A stretch of DNA of 64,000 bases from Zingiber officinale (Eukaryota; Streptophyta; Magnoliopsida; Zingiberales; Zingiberaceae). Of this stretch, positions 34,649 to 45,200 are shown piece after piece; positions within the stretch are counted from its first letter, which is position 1; every line of letters starts with the position of its first letter. The stretch lies in NCBI RefSeq assembly GCF_018446385.1, contig NC_055996.1:128202532-128266531 (forward strand). The letters are read 5' to 3'. The translations under genes and the position numbers were made by a program. Below the pieces are notes generated by a model that worked only from the letters and a program-made list of their open reading frames with translations, made no database searches and was not told the origin of the DNA.

Positions 34649-36286
34649 ATGAGTAAAGAAGAAGACATCAAGTTCCTCAAGATACAAGTAGAGCTCCAGT
34701 CTTTATGCCCTTTCTCTCTCTGTCTATCTCTTGCACTGATCAAGATATTGACTTGCAATGGCTTTCGTTCTTTGCAGACATGCACGCTTAAAGTGAACAT
34801 TCACTGTGATGGGTGTAAGAAGAAGGTTAAGAAACTGCTCCAGAAAATTGAAGGTGCATCACTGGCAAGATTGCAATTTTTGATTGCCTTGTTTCTCCGC
34901 AATTGCATCAGCTGGTTCTGATTTCTTCTTGCTTGATTCCATTTGTTTCATGGTTTCTGGTTTGGATTGATTGTGTGAGCAGGGGTGTACACGACCAGCA
35001 TAGATGCAGAACAGGGGAAGGTGACTGTGTCGGGCAATGTTGATCCTGCAACCCTCATAAAAAAGCTTGCAAAGGCTGGCAAGCATGCGGAGCTGCTTGG
35101 TGGTGGGAATGGCAACAACAAGGAGGGACAGAAGGCTCCGCCACAGAACGGCAAGGGGCAGCCCAAGGAGAACGGGAAGCCGCAAAAGGGCGGTGGTGGA
35201 AATGGTGGTGGGAAGGAGCAGAAAGCCCAGCTTCCGCAGCTCACACCGCAGCAGCAGATGATGCTCCAGCAACAACTGCAGCAGATGAAGGGGGCCAAAG
35301 ACCTGCAGATGCCTCCTCAACTCAAGGGGGGCTTCAATTTCTCCCCGCAGAAAAACCCTAAAGCCGCCAACTTTGCCTTGCCCCCCAAGGGCTGCGACGA
35401 CGACTATGACGACGAGGACGACTACGACGACGATTATGAGGACGATGATGACGAGATGGATGACTTTGACTGCTTCGACGCTGATCTTGAGGACGACTTC
35501 AAGGACATCAAGATCAAGCCGGCAGTCGCTGCGCCGGCACAAGATAAGAAGGGCGGGAATGGGAAGAAAGGGGGAGAAGCTCCGGTGCACGGGAAAGCCG
35601 TGGGGAATAATAACGAGGGGAAGAATGGCAAAAAGGGCGGCGGCGGAGGTGGATCTGCCACCAAAAGTAATGGCGGCGGACCGCAAGAGGGCAAAAATGG
35701 AGCAAATAATAACAAGGGCATGGGGAACGCTAATGGTGGCGGTAGCGACAACACTAACCCTGGCGGCAATGGAGGTAAGAAAGGGGGCGGGAAGAATGAG
35801 GCTGGCGTCGGCGGCGGCCAACCATTGGTCAATCCGAGGATGATGGGCCAAAGCTTCCCGGGTATGGGAGCTCAGATTGCCGGCAACATGCATCCCCATC
35901 CTGCCATGGGTCATATGGGAGCTACAGCCTCTGCCGCGGCCTTACAAGGACTCCCTGCCGGAGGGCCGCACCCCCCTGGCTACTACCAAGTAGGCATGAC
36001 TCCGCCTCCAGCAGAGGCGATCGCGGCCGCCAACCCTTACCAGCAACAGCAGTACATGGCCGCCGTGATGCAACAGCAGCAACAGCAGCAGCAGCAGAGG
36101 ATGATGATGATGAACGCCGCGCAAGATCGCGCCTTTCAGCCGCCCATGATGGGTTATGCTCGGCCGCCGATCCCGGCGTACTACAGCATGAACTTGCCCC
36201 CGCCGACGATGGCGCCACCGCACCACGGCGACACATACACCTACTTCAGTGATGAGAACGCCGATAGCAGCTGCACAATCATGTGA
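34649..36286 (+). CDS. Heavy-metal-associated isoprenylated plant protein (HIPP)
   Basis: Three exons, 34649-34687, 34778-34853 and 34983-36286, give 472 aa with all borders GT-AG and in frame. The N-terminal HMA domain (residues 14 to about 80) carries the metal-binding CDGC at 23-26 ([16 protein letters not shown]) and continues [20 protein letters not shown]. The protein ends in CTIM (469-472), a CaaX box for farnesylation, so membrane or nuclear association is expected. Between them lie a Gly/Asn/Lys-rich linker, a strongly acidic stretch of Asp/Glu at about 176-212, another Gly/Asn/Lys-rich region to about 310, a Met/Pro/Gly-rich part and a glutamine run near 400-410. This architecture matches large plant HIPPs, which bind Cd, Zn or Cu and act in metal homeostasis, stress and pathogen response. 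The exact function of this member is inferred only from the family. A 351-codon antisense frame over exon 3 is a composition artefact. Confidence 0.95.
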
Positions 36287-38336
36287 AAAACTCCGACCTT
36301 AATTGCTCAATTATGATCGGTTCTTCGATGTTCTTGTGTTTTTGTAATTTGCCACTTGGATTGCATCCATGATCCAGTTTGATCTCTCTTTTCAAGTTCT
36401 TCGATCGGGCGATGAAACTGTCATCCAAAGGAAAATAGTGGGGAGTCTATCATCTTACCCGCTGCAAATACCACATGAAAAATCAGTGATTTTCTATTTT
36501 CCCACTTTAACTCTCAGCTTTGTTTTAGGTAAAGAGTCCATATATCTATATATATTTCAACTGCAAGTTTAGATAGAAAACTAGTTAACGATTAGATGAG
36601 GACTTGCATTTGGTTTTCTCAGGCACTTGTGGTCGTCACTGGTATGTGGTCACAAGTTCAGAATCTCAGTAAATAACGATCGACATCAACTGCAAAATAG
36701 TCAACTCTGTATTGTTCCACTTCTGTGTCTGTCTTCTCATTTCCCATATACTGTGATGTCGAAAGTCCTGTATCAGACAACGGATCAAATTTTTAGGGAA
36801 CATTTGAGAGATGAAGTCTAGATTCAAAGGTACAAGACGTTTAGTTCACTGCTAAACGCAAACCCTGCAAGCGGGCACAGGTTCTCGCAGAGATCCAACA
36901 AAGTCAACTTCAGAGAACATTACACATCAGGAATGATCAGATCCCTGCTCGTTCACCAGACGAGCTGCGCAAAAACGTAAACAGTTTTCGAGATGCACAC
37001 ATATTTTCTCCCCGTGAATTTGTAGACGAAAAAGTCAGAAAATTGAAGGAAAAAAAAAAAGAGAATGATGCTTTGCGAGCATTGGGGGAAGAGCAGAGGA
37101 GCATGGAATGATGCCTTCCTTCAGTTTTCTTTCATTACTTTAGTTACTCACTGCCCTCCATGCAACTCGCCTCCCCAGAACTTTGACCCAAAACGTACTG
37201 CCCAGTTCATACCGTGCTTGAACTCGGAGAGTCGGCAAGGGAGGAATAGAGGGAGGGAGCAGGAGCATCTTGGCTCCGGACGAGGAGGATGATCTAGTGC
37301 AGTAGTGCATGAATCTAGGCATGCAAGGGTGTCAGTATTTGCACGTACGGAGGGCACCAGTCAAGTTCGCCACAGTAACCGTGAGGACTCGTTCAAGGGC
37401 CGTCCAATCCAATCAATGGTCCTTTCTTTTCTCTTTAACATACGGAGGAGAGGAGGGGAGTGGGATGGGGGTAATAATAGCGGGGGCCGGCCGGGGCGCA
37501 GAGAGCCGATGGAGGGGATTCGATTAATTGGCTTAGAACCGTGCAACAACAAAGATGAACATCCATCAGTCTGCATCAATCAATCGGATCGGGGGAATGG
37601 GTATGGTTAAAACCTCTGTGCGCTGGTTGTTCTCCCCTTCGAGGTATGGGCGGCTCATGAGATGTCATCTCAGAGTCGTCCGCTACCAGTAACAGAAGAG
37701 AAACTACTGTCAGTCAGTGAACCCCTCTCGAGCTGGAGGCTAGTGCTAGTCTACTAGAGCTCTGGAGGAGGAGATGGTATCGTTCTTTTGGGATAACGAA
37801 CAGCTAGCTCCATTGTCTTTTGGGAATTTTAAGTTGCATTTTGAATCACCGAGACTGCCGCCATTTGTGTGGTATAGTTTTTGTTAGTTAAGTTGGATCG
37901 ATATTATATTTCATGTATTCTACTCAATTGCACGCCTAATTATTCTTAGCTTCCAAGTTTTTCTTCGCTCTTTATTGGGATGAGCGCGTGGGCTTTTAGG
38001 ATGGACAAAAGAAGAGGAGTGATCGAGGGTTAATTGGCCAGCAATTTATCTATTTTTTTAATTTTTTTTAAATCGTTTATTAGGTAAATTTAGAAAGCAC
38101 ACTCACTCAGAAGTATATTTCTAAAATATTTATCAAATCTTAGATCACATGTTGCTCTCTTTGTTGGGCCTGATCTGCATGCCCAGCCCACCCACACCAC
38201 TCCACCCCACCGGCCACCGTGCAAGCAGGACTTAACTTTGAGGATCCTATTTGTAAAATTCAAATGGTCAATAATTGGCCTTTTAAATCAGACCAGATTC
38301 TATCATCCACTATTTTATGAGCTAGGAAACTAAGGG
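36287..38336. other. Stretch without a recognised gene
   Basis: 3' flank of HIPP, then purine-rich and GC-mixed sequence at 37060-37760 with several short overlapping frames of no known family. This could be an RNA gene or promoter region, but nothing specific is supported. 37770-38330 is AT-rich. Confidence 0.35.
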
Positions 38337-38481
38337 ATGGTCCATCAAATAATCATGGTTAAATCATCATCATAATTCGGCTATATTAGTTACAATTTCT
38401 CCTTAAATTTATATTTTTATCCAGATTATAATTGGGCTCGGAATGTGTTGTCCGAGGTTTCTCGGAAACTGTCCCCACTCA

Positions 38482-41400
38482 GCGCCCAGTTCAAATCTCC
38501 TGTCTCGAAACTCCCTGTCCCTCTGTCCCACGCAGAAAATGACAAACTTGAGCAGTCTTTCTCGTGAGAAACACGTGACGAAGACGGAAACCAAAAAAGT
38601 CAAAATCGCCGAACAGTTTAGTTGCGAGAAACTCTTTCGACGCAGCCCTCTCTTTGCCCTAACCCTTCCCCAGCTTCTGTCCCTCCAGCTGTCGACGGCA
38701 ACAGGCGAGGCATCTGTTCCGACGAAGGCGAGCTGTCGACGGCAACAAACGAGGCTTCTATCCCTTTCGGTAGGTCCGCCGGTGCGAAATCCCCCTCCAA
38801 CTCTCGACGACAACAGGCGTCTCCTTCCCACCTTCGACGCGACCCCTTCCCACCTTCGACGGGAGATCCTGTTTCGTTTCCGCCGTTCCTCGTCGAACAT
38901 CATGCTTCGTCTCTGTCGAAAGATATAGGGTTCTAAAAAAAATGACTTCTTTTTTAAAGAACATAGCAGTGGAATCATTTTGTTTTTTATTAACACACTC
39001 TACTCTACGAATTGCTTCCCCGATACTTTTATTCTCTTCGCTCTTTTTTTTTTTTAAGGAAAAATAGTTGCTTTGTGTTTGCTCTTGGTTTTATCGGCAA
39101 AGAAGTGGAGTTTTTTGGGCATATTCTTTACCATATTAATGTTTCAACATTACATAACAAGAGTTGAATACCTTGTTAATTAGTTGGATATTCTGATTGT
39201 TAGAACGTGCTTAATTTTTAGTTGGATACCTTGTTAGTAAAGATTAAAGCTAACAAGGTATAGGGTTCTAGAAAAAAATGACTTCTTTTTTAAAGAACAC
39301 AACGGTGGAATCATTTTATTTTTTATTATATTTTTTTATGTGTTTTTTTTCTACTTCTGGTGGAATCTGTGCCGTCGAATTTGCGCTGTGTGATTCCACC
39401 AAGTATGTACTGTGGTCTTGAAAAATTTTGCTTCAATTTGTTTCTGTATCACTAAATGTCAAGACAAATTATGATTTATTCAACCTGCATAAGAATTGTG
39501 ATTTATTCCTAGAGCAACATAAAATCTTAAATTAAAATGCACTAGAAAGCAACATATTGTTAGAGTTTTTTGTGACTAGAGATATTAGCTATATGTATTT
39601 TAGGATTAATTTCATATCCATTAATATGACGGTCGAGTACCAGTTTTCTTGTGCTAATTTACACTTGTGCCAATTTCTGCCAATTATCTATAACTATTTT
39701 GTCATCATATTGTAGAATTCGCATTGTGATATGTGTATAAAATATATACATTTCTTAATTATTTTTTTTGTTCAGGCTCAAGGTAATTATCATGGAATTG
39801 TCGTTGGTTGAATCTACGAGTTGTCGTAGATTGAATTTTGATGCAAGTGCTGACTATCAGGATAATGAGTTTGATGTTATTGATGAGGGGTACGGACTCT
39901 ACCATGTTATTGATGAGTTCTGACACATCTATCATAGAAGAATTGATGTCAAAAATCGGTATGAAATTTAAGACAGAAGAGGATGCCTATGAATTTTATT
40001 TGAAATATGCTAAACAAGTTGGATTTGACATAAGAAGGAGTAAAAGCCACAATGATAAATCGGGTAAATTAGCTGACAGGATTTTTTATTGTTGTGCACA
40101 AGGAAAAAGGGGAAAAGACAAACGAGATGTTTATGTGAAATCTCATCGTCCTGAAACAAGGTTTGGTTGTGATGCTAAAATGAAGATTAGTTGTCGAAAA
40201 AATGGCAACTTGAGTGTGGAGCAATTTGTTAAAGAGCATAACCATTATCTTTCAAGTCCAAACAAAACTCACCTCTACAGAAGTCATAGGAATATATCAT
40301 CTTCTGCGGCAATACAAATTGACATGGCAAGTGATGTGGGAATCCATCAAAAAGCATCTCATGATCTTATGGTGAAACAAGTAGGTGGGAGGGATAATTT
40401 AGGTTTTATTCCTCAAGATTACAACAACTACTTGCGAGCCAAAAGAACAAGAAATATCAGAGTTGGTGATACAGGAGGTGTATTGGAATATTTGCAGAAA
40501 ATACAGTTTGATGATCCTATTTTTTTTATGCTATTCAAGTTGATGAAGATGATTTGATAACTAATATTTTTTGGTGTGATGCTAAGATGAGAGCTGATTA
40601 TGGCAATTTTGGATATGTTGTTTGCTTTGACACAACCTACAGGAAGAATAATGAAGGTCGTCCAATTGCGTTGTTTGTGGATATTAATCATCATAATCAA
40701 TCCATAATTTTTGGTTTCCGCCTTCGTCACGTGTTTCTCACGAGAAAAACTGTTCAAGTTTGTCATTTTCTGCGTAGGACAGAGGGACAGGGAGTTTCGG
40801 GACAAGAGATTTGAACTGGGCGCCAAGACAGAAGTTGGGGAAGGGTTAGGGCAAAGAGAGGGCTGCGTCGAAAGAGTTTCTCGCAGCTAAACTGTTCGGC
40901 GATTTTGACTTTTTTGGTTTCCGCATTCGTCACGTGTTTCTCACGAGAAAGACTGTTCAAGTTTGTCATTTTCTGCGTGGGACAGAGGGACAGGGAGTTT
41001 CGAGACAGGAGATTTGAACTGTCCCACGCAGAAAATGACAAACTTGAACAGTCTTTCTCGTGAGAAACACGTGACGACGGCAACAAGCAATTCGTAGAGT
41101 GGAGTGTGTTAATAAAAAACAAAATGATTCCACCGCTGTATTCTTTCAAAAAGAAGTCATTTTTTCTAGAACCCTATACCTTTCGGCAGAGACGAAGCAG
41201 GATGTTCGACGAGGAACTACGGAGACGAAGCAGGATCTCCCGTCGAAGGTGGGAAGGGGTCGCGTCGAAGGTGGGAAGGAGACGCCTGTTGCCGTCGACA
41301 GTTGGAGGGGGATTTCGCACCGGCGGACCTGCCGAAAGGGATAGAAGCCTCGCCTGTTGCCGTCGACAGCTCGCCTTCGTTGGAACAGACGCCTCGCCTG

Positions 41401-41620
41401 TTGCCGTCGATAGCTAGAGGGACAGAAGCTAGGGAAGGGTTAGGGCAAAGAGAGGGCTGCGTCGAAAGAGTTTCTCGCAGCTAAACTGTTCAGCGATTTT
41501 GGCTTTTTTGGCTTCCGCCTTCGTCACGTGTTTCTCACGAGAAACACTGTTCAAGTTTGTCATTTTCTGCGTGGGACAGAAGGACAGGGAGTTTCGGGAC
41601 AGGAGATTTGAACTGGGCGC
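38482..41620 (+). mobile_element. Mutator-like DNA transposon (FAR1-type) with 536-bp terminal inverted repeats
   Basis: The left arm 38482-39017 and right arm 41085-41620 are reverse complements of equal length (536 bp), from GCGCCCAGTTCAAATCTCC at the outer end to ACTCTACGAATTGCTT at the inner end. They differ by scattered substitutions. The interior holds a FAR1/MULE transposase remnant (39838-40735). Extra partial copies of the arm lie inside at 39253-39330 (direct) and 40715-41076 (inverted, then direct). The element can no longer move by itself. No clean 9-bp duplication is seen at these ends. Confidence 0.85.
39838..40735 (+). pseudogene. FAR1/FHY3-related MULE transposase, broken
   Basis: An N-terminal FAR1 DNA-binding domain (WRKY-GCM1-type zinc fold) is seen at about 39960-40270: FKTEEDAYEFYLKYAKQVGF, FGCDAKMKISC and VEQFVKEHNHYL. 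The MULE transposase domain then begins with VVCFDTTYRKNNEGRPIALF and NHHNQSIIFG at about 40610-40715, whose Asp in FDTTY is the expected first catalytic acid of the DDE triad. The frame shifts by one base in the T-run near 40519-40526: upstream the frame ends FFMLFKLMKMI, while the conserved QVDEDDLITNIFW lies in the next frame. The gene then stops at 40715, where terminal-repeat sequence replaces the rest of the transposase, including the remaining acids and the SWIM zinc finger. The start at 39838 is the first methionine of the open frame; an intron upstream (acceptor near 39776) is possible. Confidence 0.85.
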
Positions 41621-41828
41621 CAGAAAACTCCCTGTCCTTCTGTCCCACGCAGAAAATGACAAACTTGAACAGTGTTTCTCGTGAGAAACACGTGACGAAA
41701 GCGGAAGCCAAAAAAGTCAAAATCGCCGAATAGTTTAGCTGCGAGAAACTCTTTCGACGCAGCCCTCTCTTTGCCCTAACCCTTCCCCAACTTCTGTTCC
41801 TCCAGCTGTCGACGGCAACAGACGAGGT
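41621..41828. repeat. Extra partial copy of the MULE arm outside the right end
   Basis: Directly after the right arm, sequence from AGAAAACTCCCTGTCC to GACGGCAACAGACGAGG repeats the outer 200 bp of the left arm in the same orientation as the left arm. It creates a palindrome centred on about 41621. Probably the product of aberrant repair or of a nested insertion. Confidence 0.75.
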
Positions 41829-42207
41829 GCTAAGTAAATCGGTCATCCATCCACCACCGGTGGTATTTGATTGTATATCCTGATTTAAATTATAATATGA
41901 ATAGGAAGATAAATATAAGGAGAGATTGTAATCAATTATGATTAAATCATGATTATAATTTCATCGTGATTATGTTAATCCATAAACAGTGGACCAGAAA
42001 ATCATGTATAGATATATATATATATACACACGCTAATGGCTCTCGGAAAAGAAAAGCGTACTCCAATAACTTTCGTACTCCGCAGGACCATGTTACCGAC
42101 AAACAATTTATTCTGCTTTAGTGCATTCAGCCCTGCTCGAGGATTTGCCTTCTTTGGGTTTCCGGTTTGTAAAGAGACAGCGGGAGTTGCAGGAGGAAGC
42201 TCACCAA

Positions 42208-45200
42208 ATGGAGGGGCTCTCCTCTGATCCGCGAAGGTGGAGGGACGTCGACAAGCTCCTCAGCCGCCCCGGCAACATCGTCGGTCAGGACTTCGAACCC
42301 AGCCCCACCGTGAGTATCATTATTCCGAAATCCGCATCACATTCGCTTTCCTAGTTTGGTGTGACCGTTTTCTGGGTCGATTGCCGTAGCTTAGGGAGGA
42401 CATCGGAGATGTCGTAAGGGTGCTCGTGGTTGGGGCCGGCGGCTTGGGCTGCGAGCTGCTGAAGGATTTGGCCTTGTCCGGGTTCAAGAACATCGACGTC
42501 ATTGACATGGATACAATTGAGGTCTCCAATCTTAACCGCCAGTTCCTCTTCAGGTCTCGGATTTAGATTGTACAGTAGTTGCAAATGTTTCCGTACTATG
42601 CCCCATAACTGTTTGATGTTTTGTGCACTAGATGGATGAAGCTATAATTTGATCAGTATTCATTTATATGCATTTGCAATTTTATTCTCTTTTCCACATT
42701 TTTTTTGTTCGATTTAACTTCGTAGCATAGTGTACATTTCACGCTTTTTCTTCTTCTGAAGATTCTACTTTGGTATTTTGGATTCAGAGATTGAAAAGAT
42801 GGAATTGCTTGTTCTGAGGGAATATCAAAATTCCTTGTTTGCATGGTTAGGTACCGATAAGAAACGGGATCTTATTGTTTTAAGTGCAAGTATGCTAAGA
42901 GATGAACATAGGTCAGTCAGTGGTCTTAACAAACTCGCTTAGTTCCCCCACATTTCTGAAATGCAAAACTTTATTATGTAATTATATAGTTTTGGAATTG
43001 ACCTATCACCCATATGATATTGCTCTAGGTTTTGCATTGTTTTGCCTCCTTATCAGCATATTCATCAGCATTTCACAATTTATATCTACTTATTAATTTC
43101 CGGTGTTAGAATTCACGATGTTGGGAAGTCCAAGGCAGAGGTAGCAGCTGAACGAGTGATGAAAAGAATTAATGGAGTGAACATTACACCTCATTTCTGC
43201 AGGATTGAGGACAAGGACTTAAGCTTCTATAATGATTTCAATATAATTGTCCTTGGCCTTGATTCAATTGAAGCTCGAAGCTACATAAATTCTATTGCTT
43301 GTGGCTTCCTTGGTAAGTGATCTAATTGCTATGTCGACTTAAGTTGCCATGGTTGTGATGCTGCCACTTACTGAAAAAGAAATAATTTTCTTATGAGATC
43401 TAAATTGAGAATGAAATATAGGTGTACTAGTTAAATGTGTTCTTTTATCCAAATATTTAAACAGACCTAGCTCAACTACATGATTCTTGTAATTTAGGGC
43501 TAGAAAGTAGGCAATAACTCAATTCAGCCTGGAATACAATCATCAGCAAAACATAAACCATTATTTTGGTGAAGGCACTAAGTATAAGTTTCTAAAATTT
43601 GATTGCAGTTCTAACTTGTAATTGCTGATTCAAACTTACATAATTAAGTCAGACAGTTAGATACAAATAAAGTTTAGTTGGTAATTTACAAATATGTACA
43701 AATATGCAAAAAATTACACTTGTCAGCAAGGAATGAAATACTTAATATTCATTGGATATGGGATGTCAATGTTGGGTTGAGATTCATGTAGTTGGCATTC
43801 ATGACTTGTTATTGCAGTAAGGGTTGCAGTGTTCATTGTGTTAATGTACAAGTAAAAAATAGGACAAAAAGTATATAATGCTACCTTTTTTATTGTTGTT
43901 GTAGTAACGATTACAATATTGATTGTAAGTAACAAAAAGGCAAGGATTACACAATGCAAAGTTACCTATAATTATCAGTATTAATAAGATGTATGTTTTC
44001 TTAGTATTCTTTGAATATCAGTTTTTTAGTTATTTTATTTTTACAATCCAGTTCTCATTTGATTGCTTCTTTATATTTTAGTGGATACCTTAGCCATATC
44101 ACTATAGTGACATGTTCAGCTCGATGTAAATAATTTTTTTCTTCTTCTTTTAACATTTCTTGCTACTCTCTATGGCTCTGTATATCTTATTGTTTCTCGG
44201 AAATCTAGAGTATGATGAGGATGACAGGCCTTTGCTCGAGACAATTAAACCTATTGTTGATGGTGGAACTGAAGGATTTAAGGGTCATGCTAGAGTAATC
44301 TTACCGGGAAGAACTCCGTGTTTTGAATGCAACATATGGCTTTTCCCACCACAAGTCAAGTTTCCATTATGTACTCTTGCAGAGACCCCTAGAACTGCTG
44401 CTCACTGTATTGAGTATGCACATCTGATCAAATGGGGGGAGGTATTGCCATATTACTTTCAATCTCTCGTATTTTGTGTTTCAGTTCCACTATTCTTATC
44501 ATTATTTTGGTTTGATAGGTTCATCATGGGAAATCTTTTGACGCAGATGATCCTGAGCACATGCAGTGGGTTTACTTAGAGGTTTATTGCTTACAGTGTA
44601 TATCTATTTTTACTAATATGAAATTTTCATATATTTATATTTTCTTTATATCTTGACAGGCTTTAAAGAGAGCTGAACTTTTTGGCATTACTGGTGTAAC
44701 ATTTTCCCTGACACAGGTATGATAAGCTTCCATATGCTTTTTTTTTCTAGTTCAGCGATTTCCATTGATGGATGAATGAGTACTCCTTTAGATTAGTTTG
44801 TTTGTATGGAATACATTACAGCTACTATTTGAAATTAATTTGTTAGTATAGAATACATCGTAGACATTATTTGAATTTAACATGCAATGACATCTCTACC
44901 TATATAATGTAGATATTTTATGTCCCGCTACCTGATACATGCCATTGTTGGTTTCATATAGGTATTTGTAATGTTGCTCCAAAATCGCTGGTTATTTGGA
45001 TGGATTATAGTTGTGGGAGTGGAGACAAGTAGCAGTTTCCCCTAAAAGCTTATAAATGCAGAAATAAGGATTCCAAAGCCTAATTAAAATTTTAATATGA
45101 CATACATTGGAAAACAATGAGCTTTTGTGGGGAGTGATATAAAAGTCCAGCAATTCTTATGATTTTTAATTTCCAATGTTTGGGAATTGAAGCATTAATT

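Larger units (their letters stand above)
38337..41997. repeat. Outer inverted arms around the MULE, related to the MITE at 4.2 kb
   Basis: 38337-38443 (GGTCCATC, GGTTAAATCATCATCATAAT, GTTACAATTTCTCCTTAAAT, CCAGATTATAATTGGG) matches the reverse complement of about 41874-41997 (CTGGTCCAC, ATGATTTAATCATAATTGAT, TTACAATCTCTCCTTATATT, ATTATAATTTAAATCAGG). The interior of the MITE at 4211-4472 has the same phrases (ATTTAATCATAATTGATTGC, CTAGATTATAATTTGGGTCG). The arms are thus ends of a related element, either the true outer ends of a larger MULE or an older MITE into which the MULE landed. Confidence 0.6.

Noticed and set aside
34859-35914. A 351-codon open frame on the minus strand
   Set aside because: It lies antisense to HIPP exon 3. 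Its Leu/Ile/Val-rich translation is what Asp- and Gly-rich codons give when read backwards. No independent support.
37060-37760. Possible gene from overlapping GC-mixed frames
   Set aside because: Frames are short, on both strands, and lack recognisable domains or matching splice sites.
38409-38996. Open frames of 100-195 codons inside the MULE arms
   Set aside because: The same frames recur in every arm copy on both strands. They reflect GC-rich terminal-repeat sequence, not a gene.
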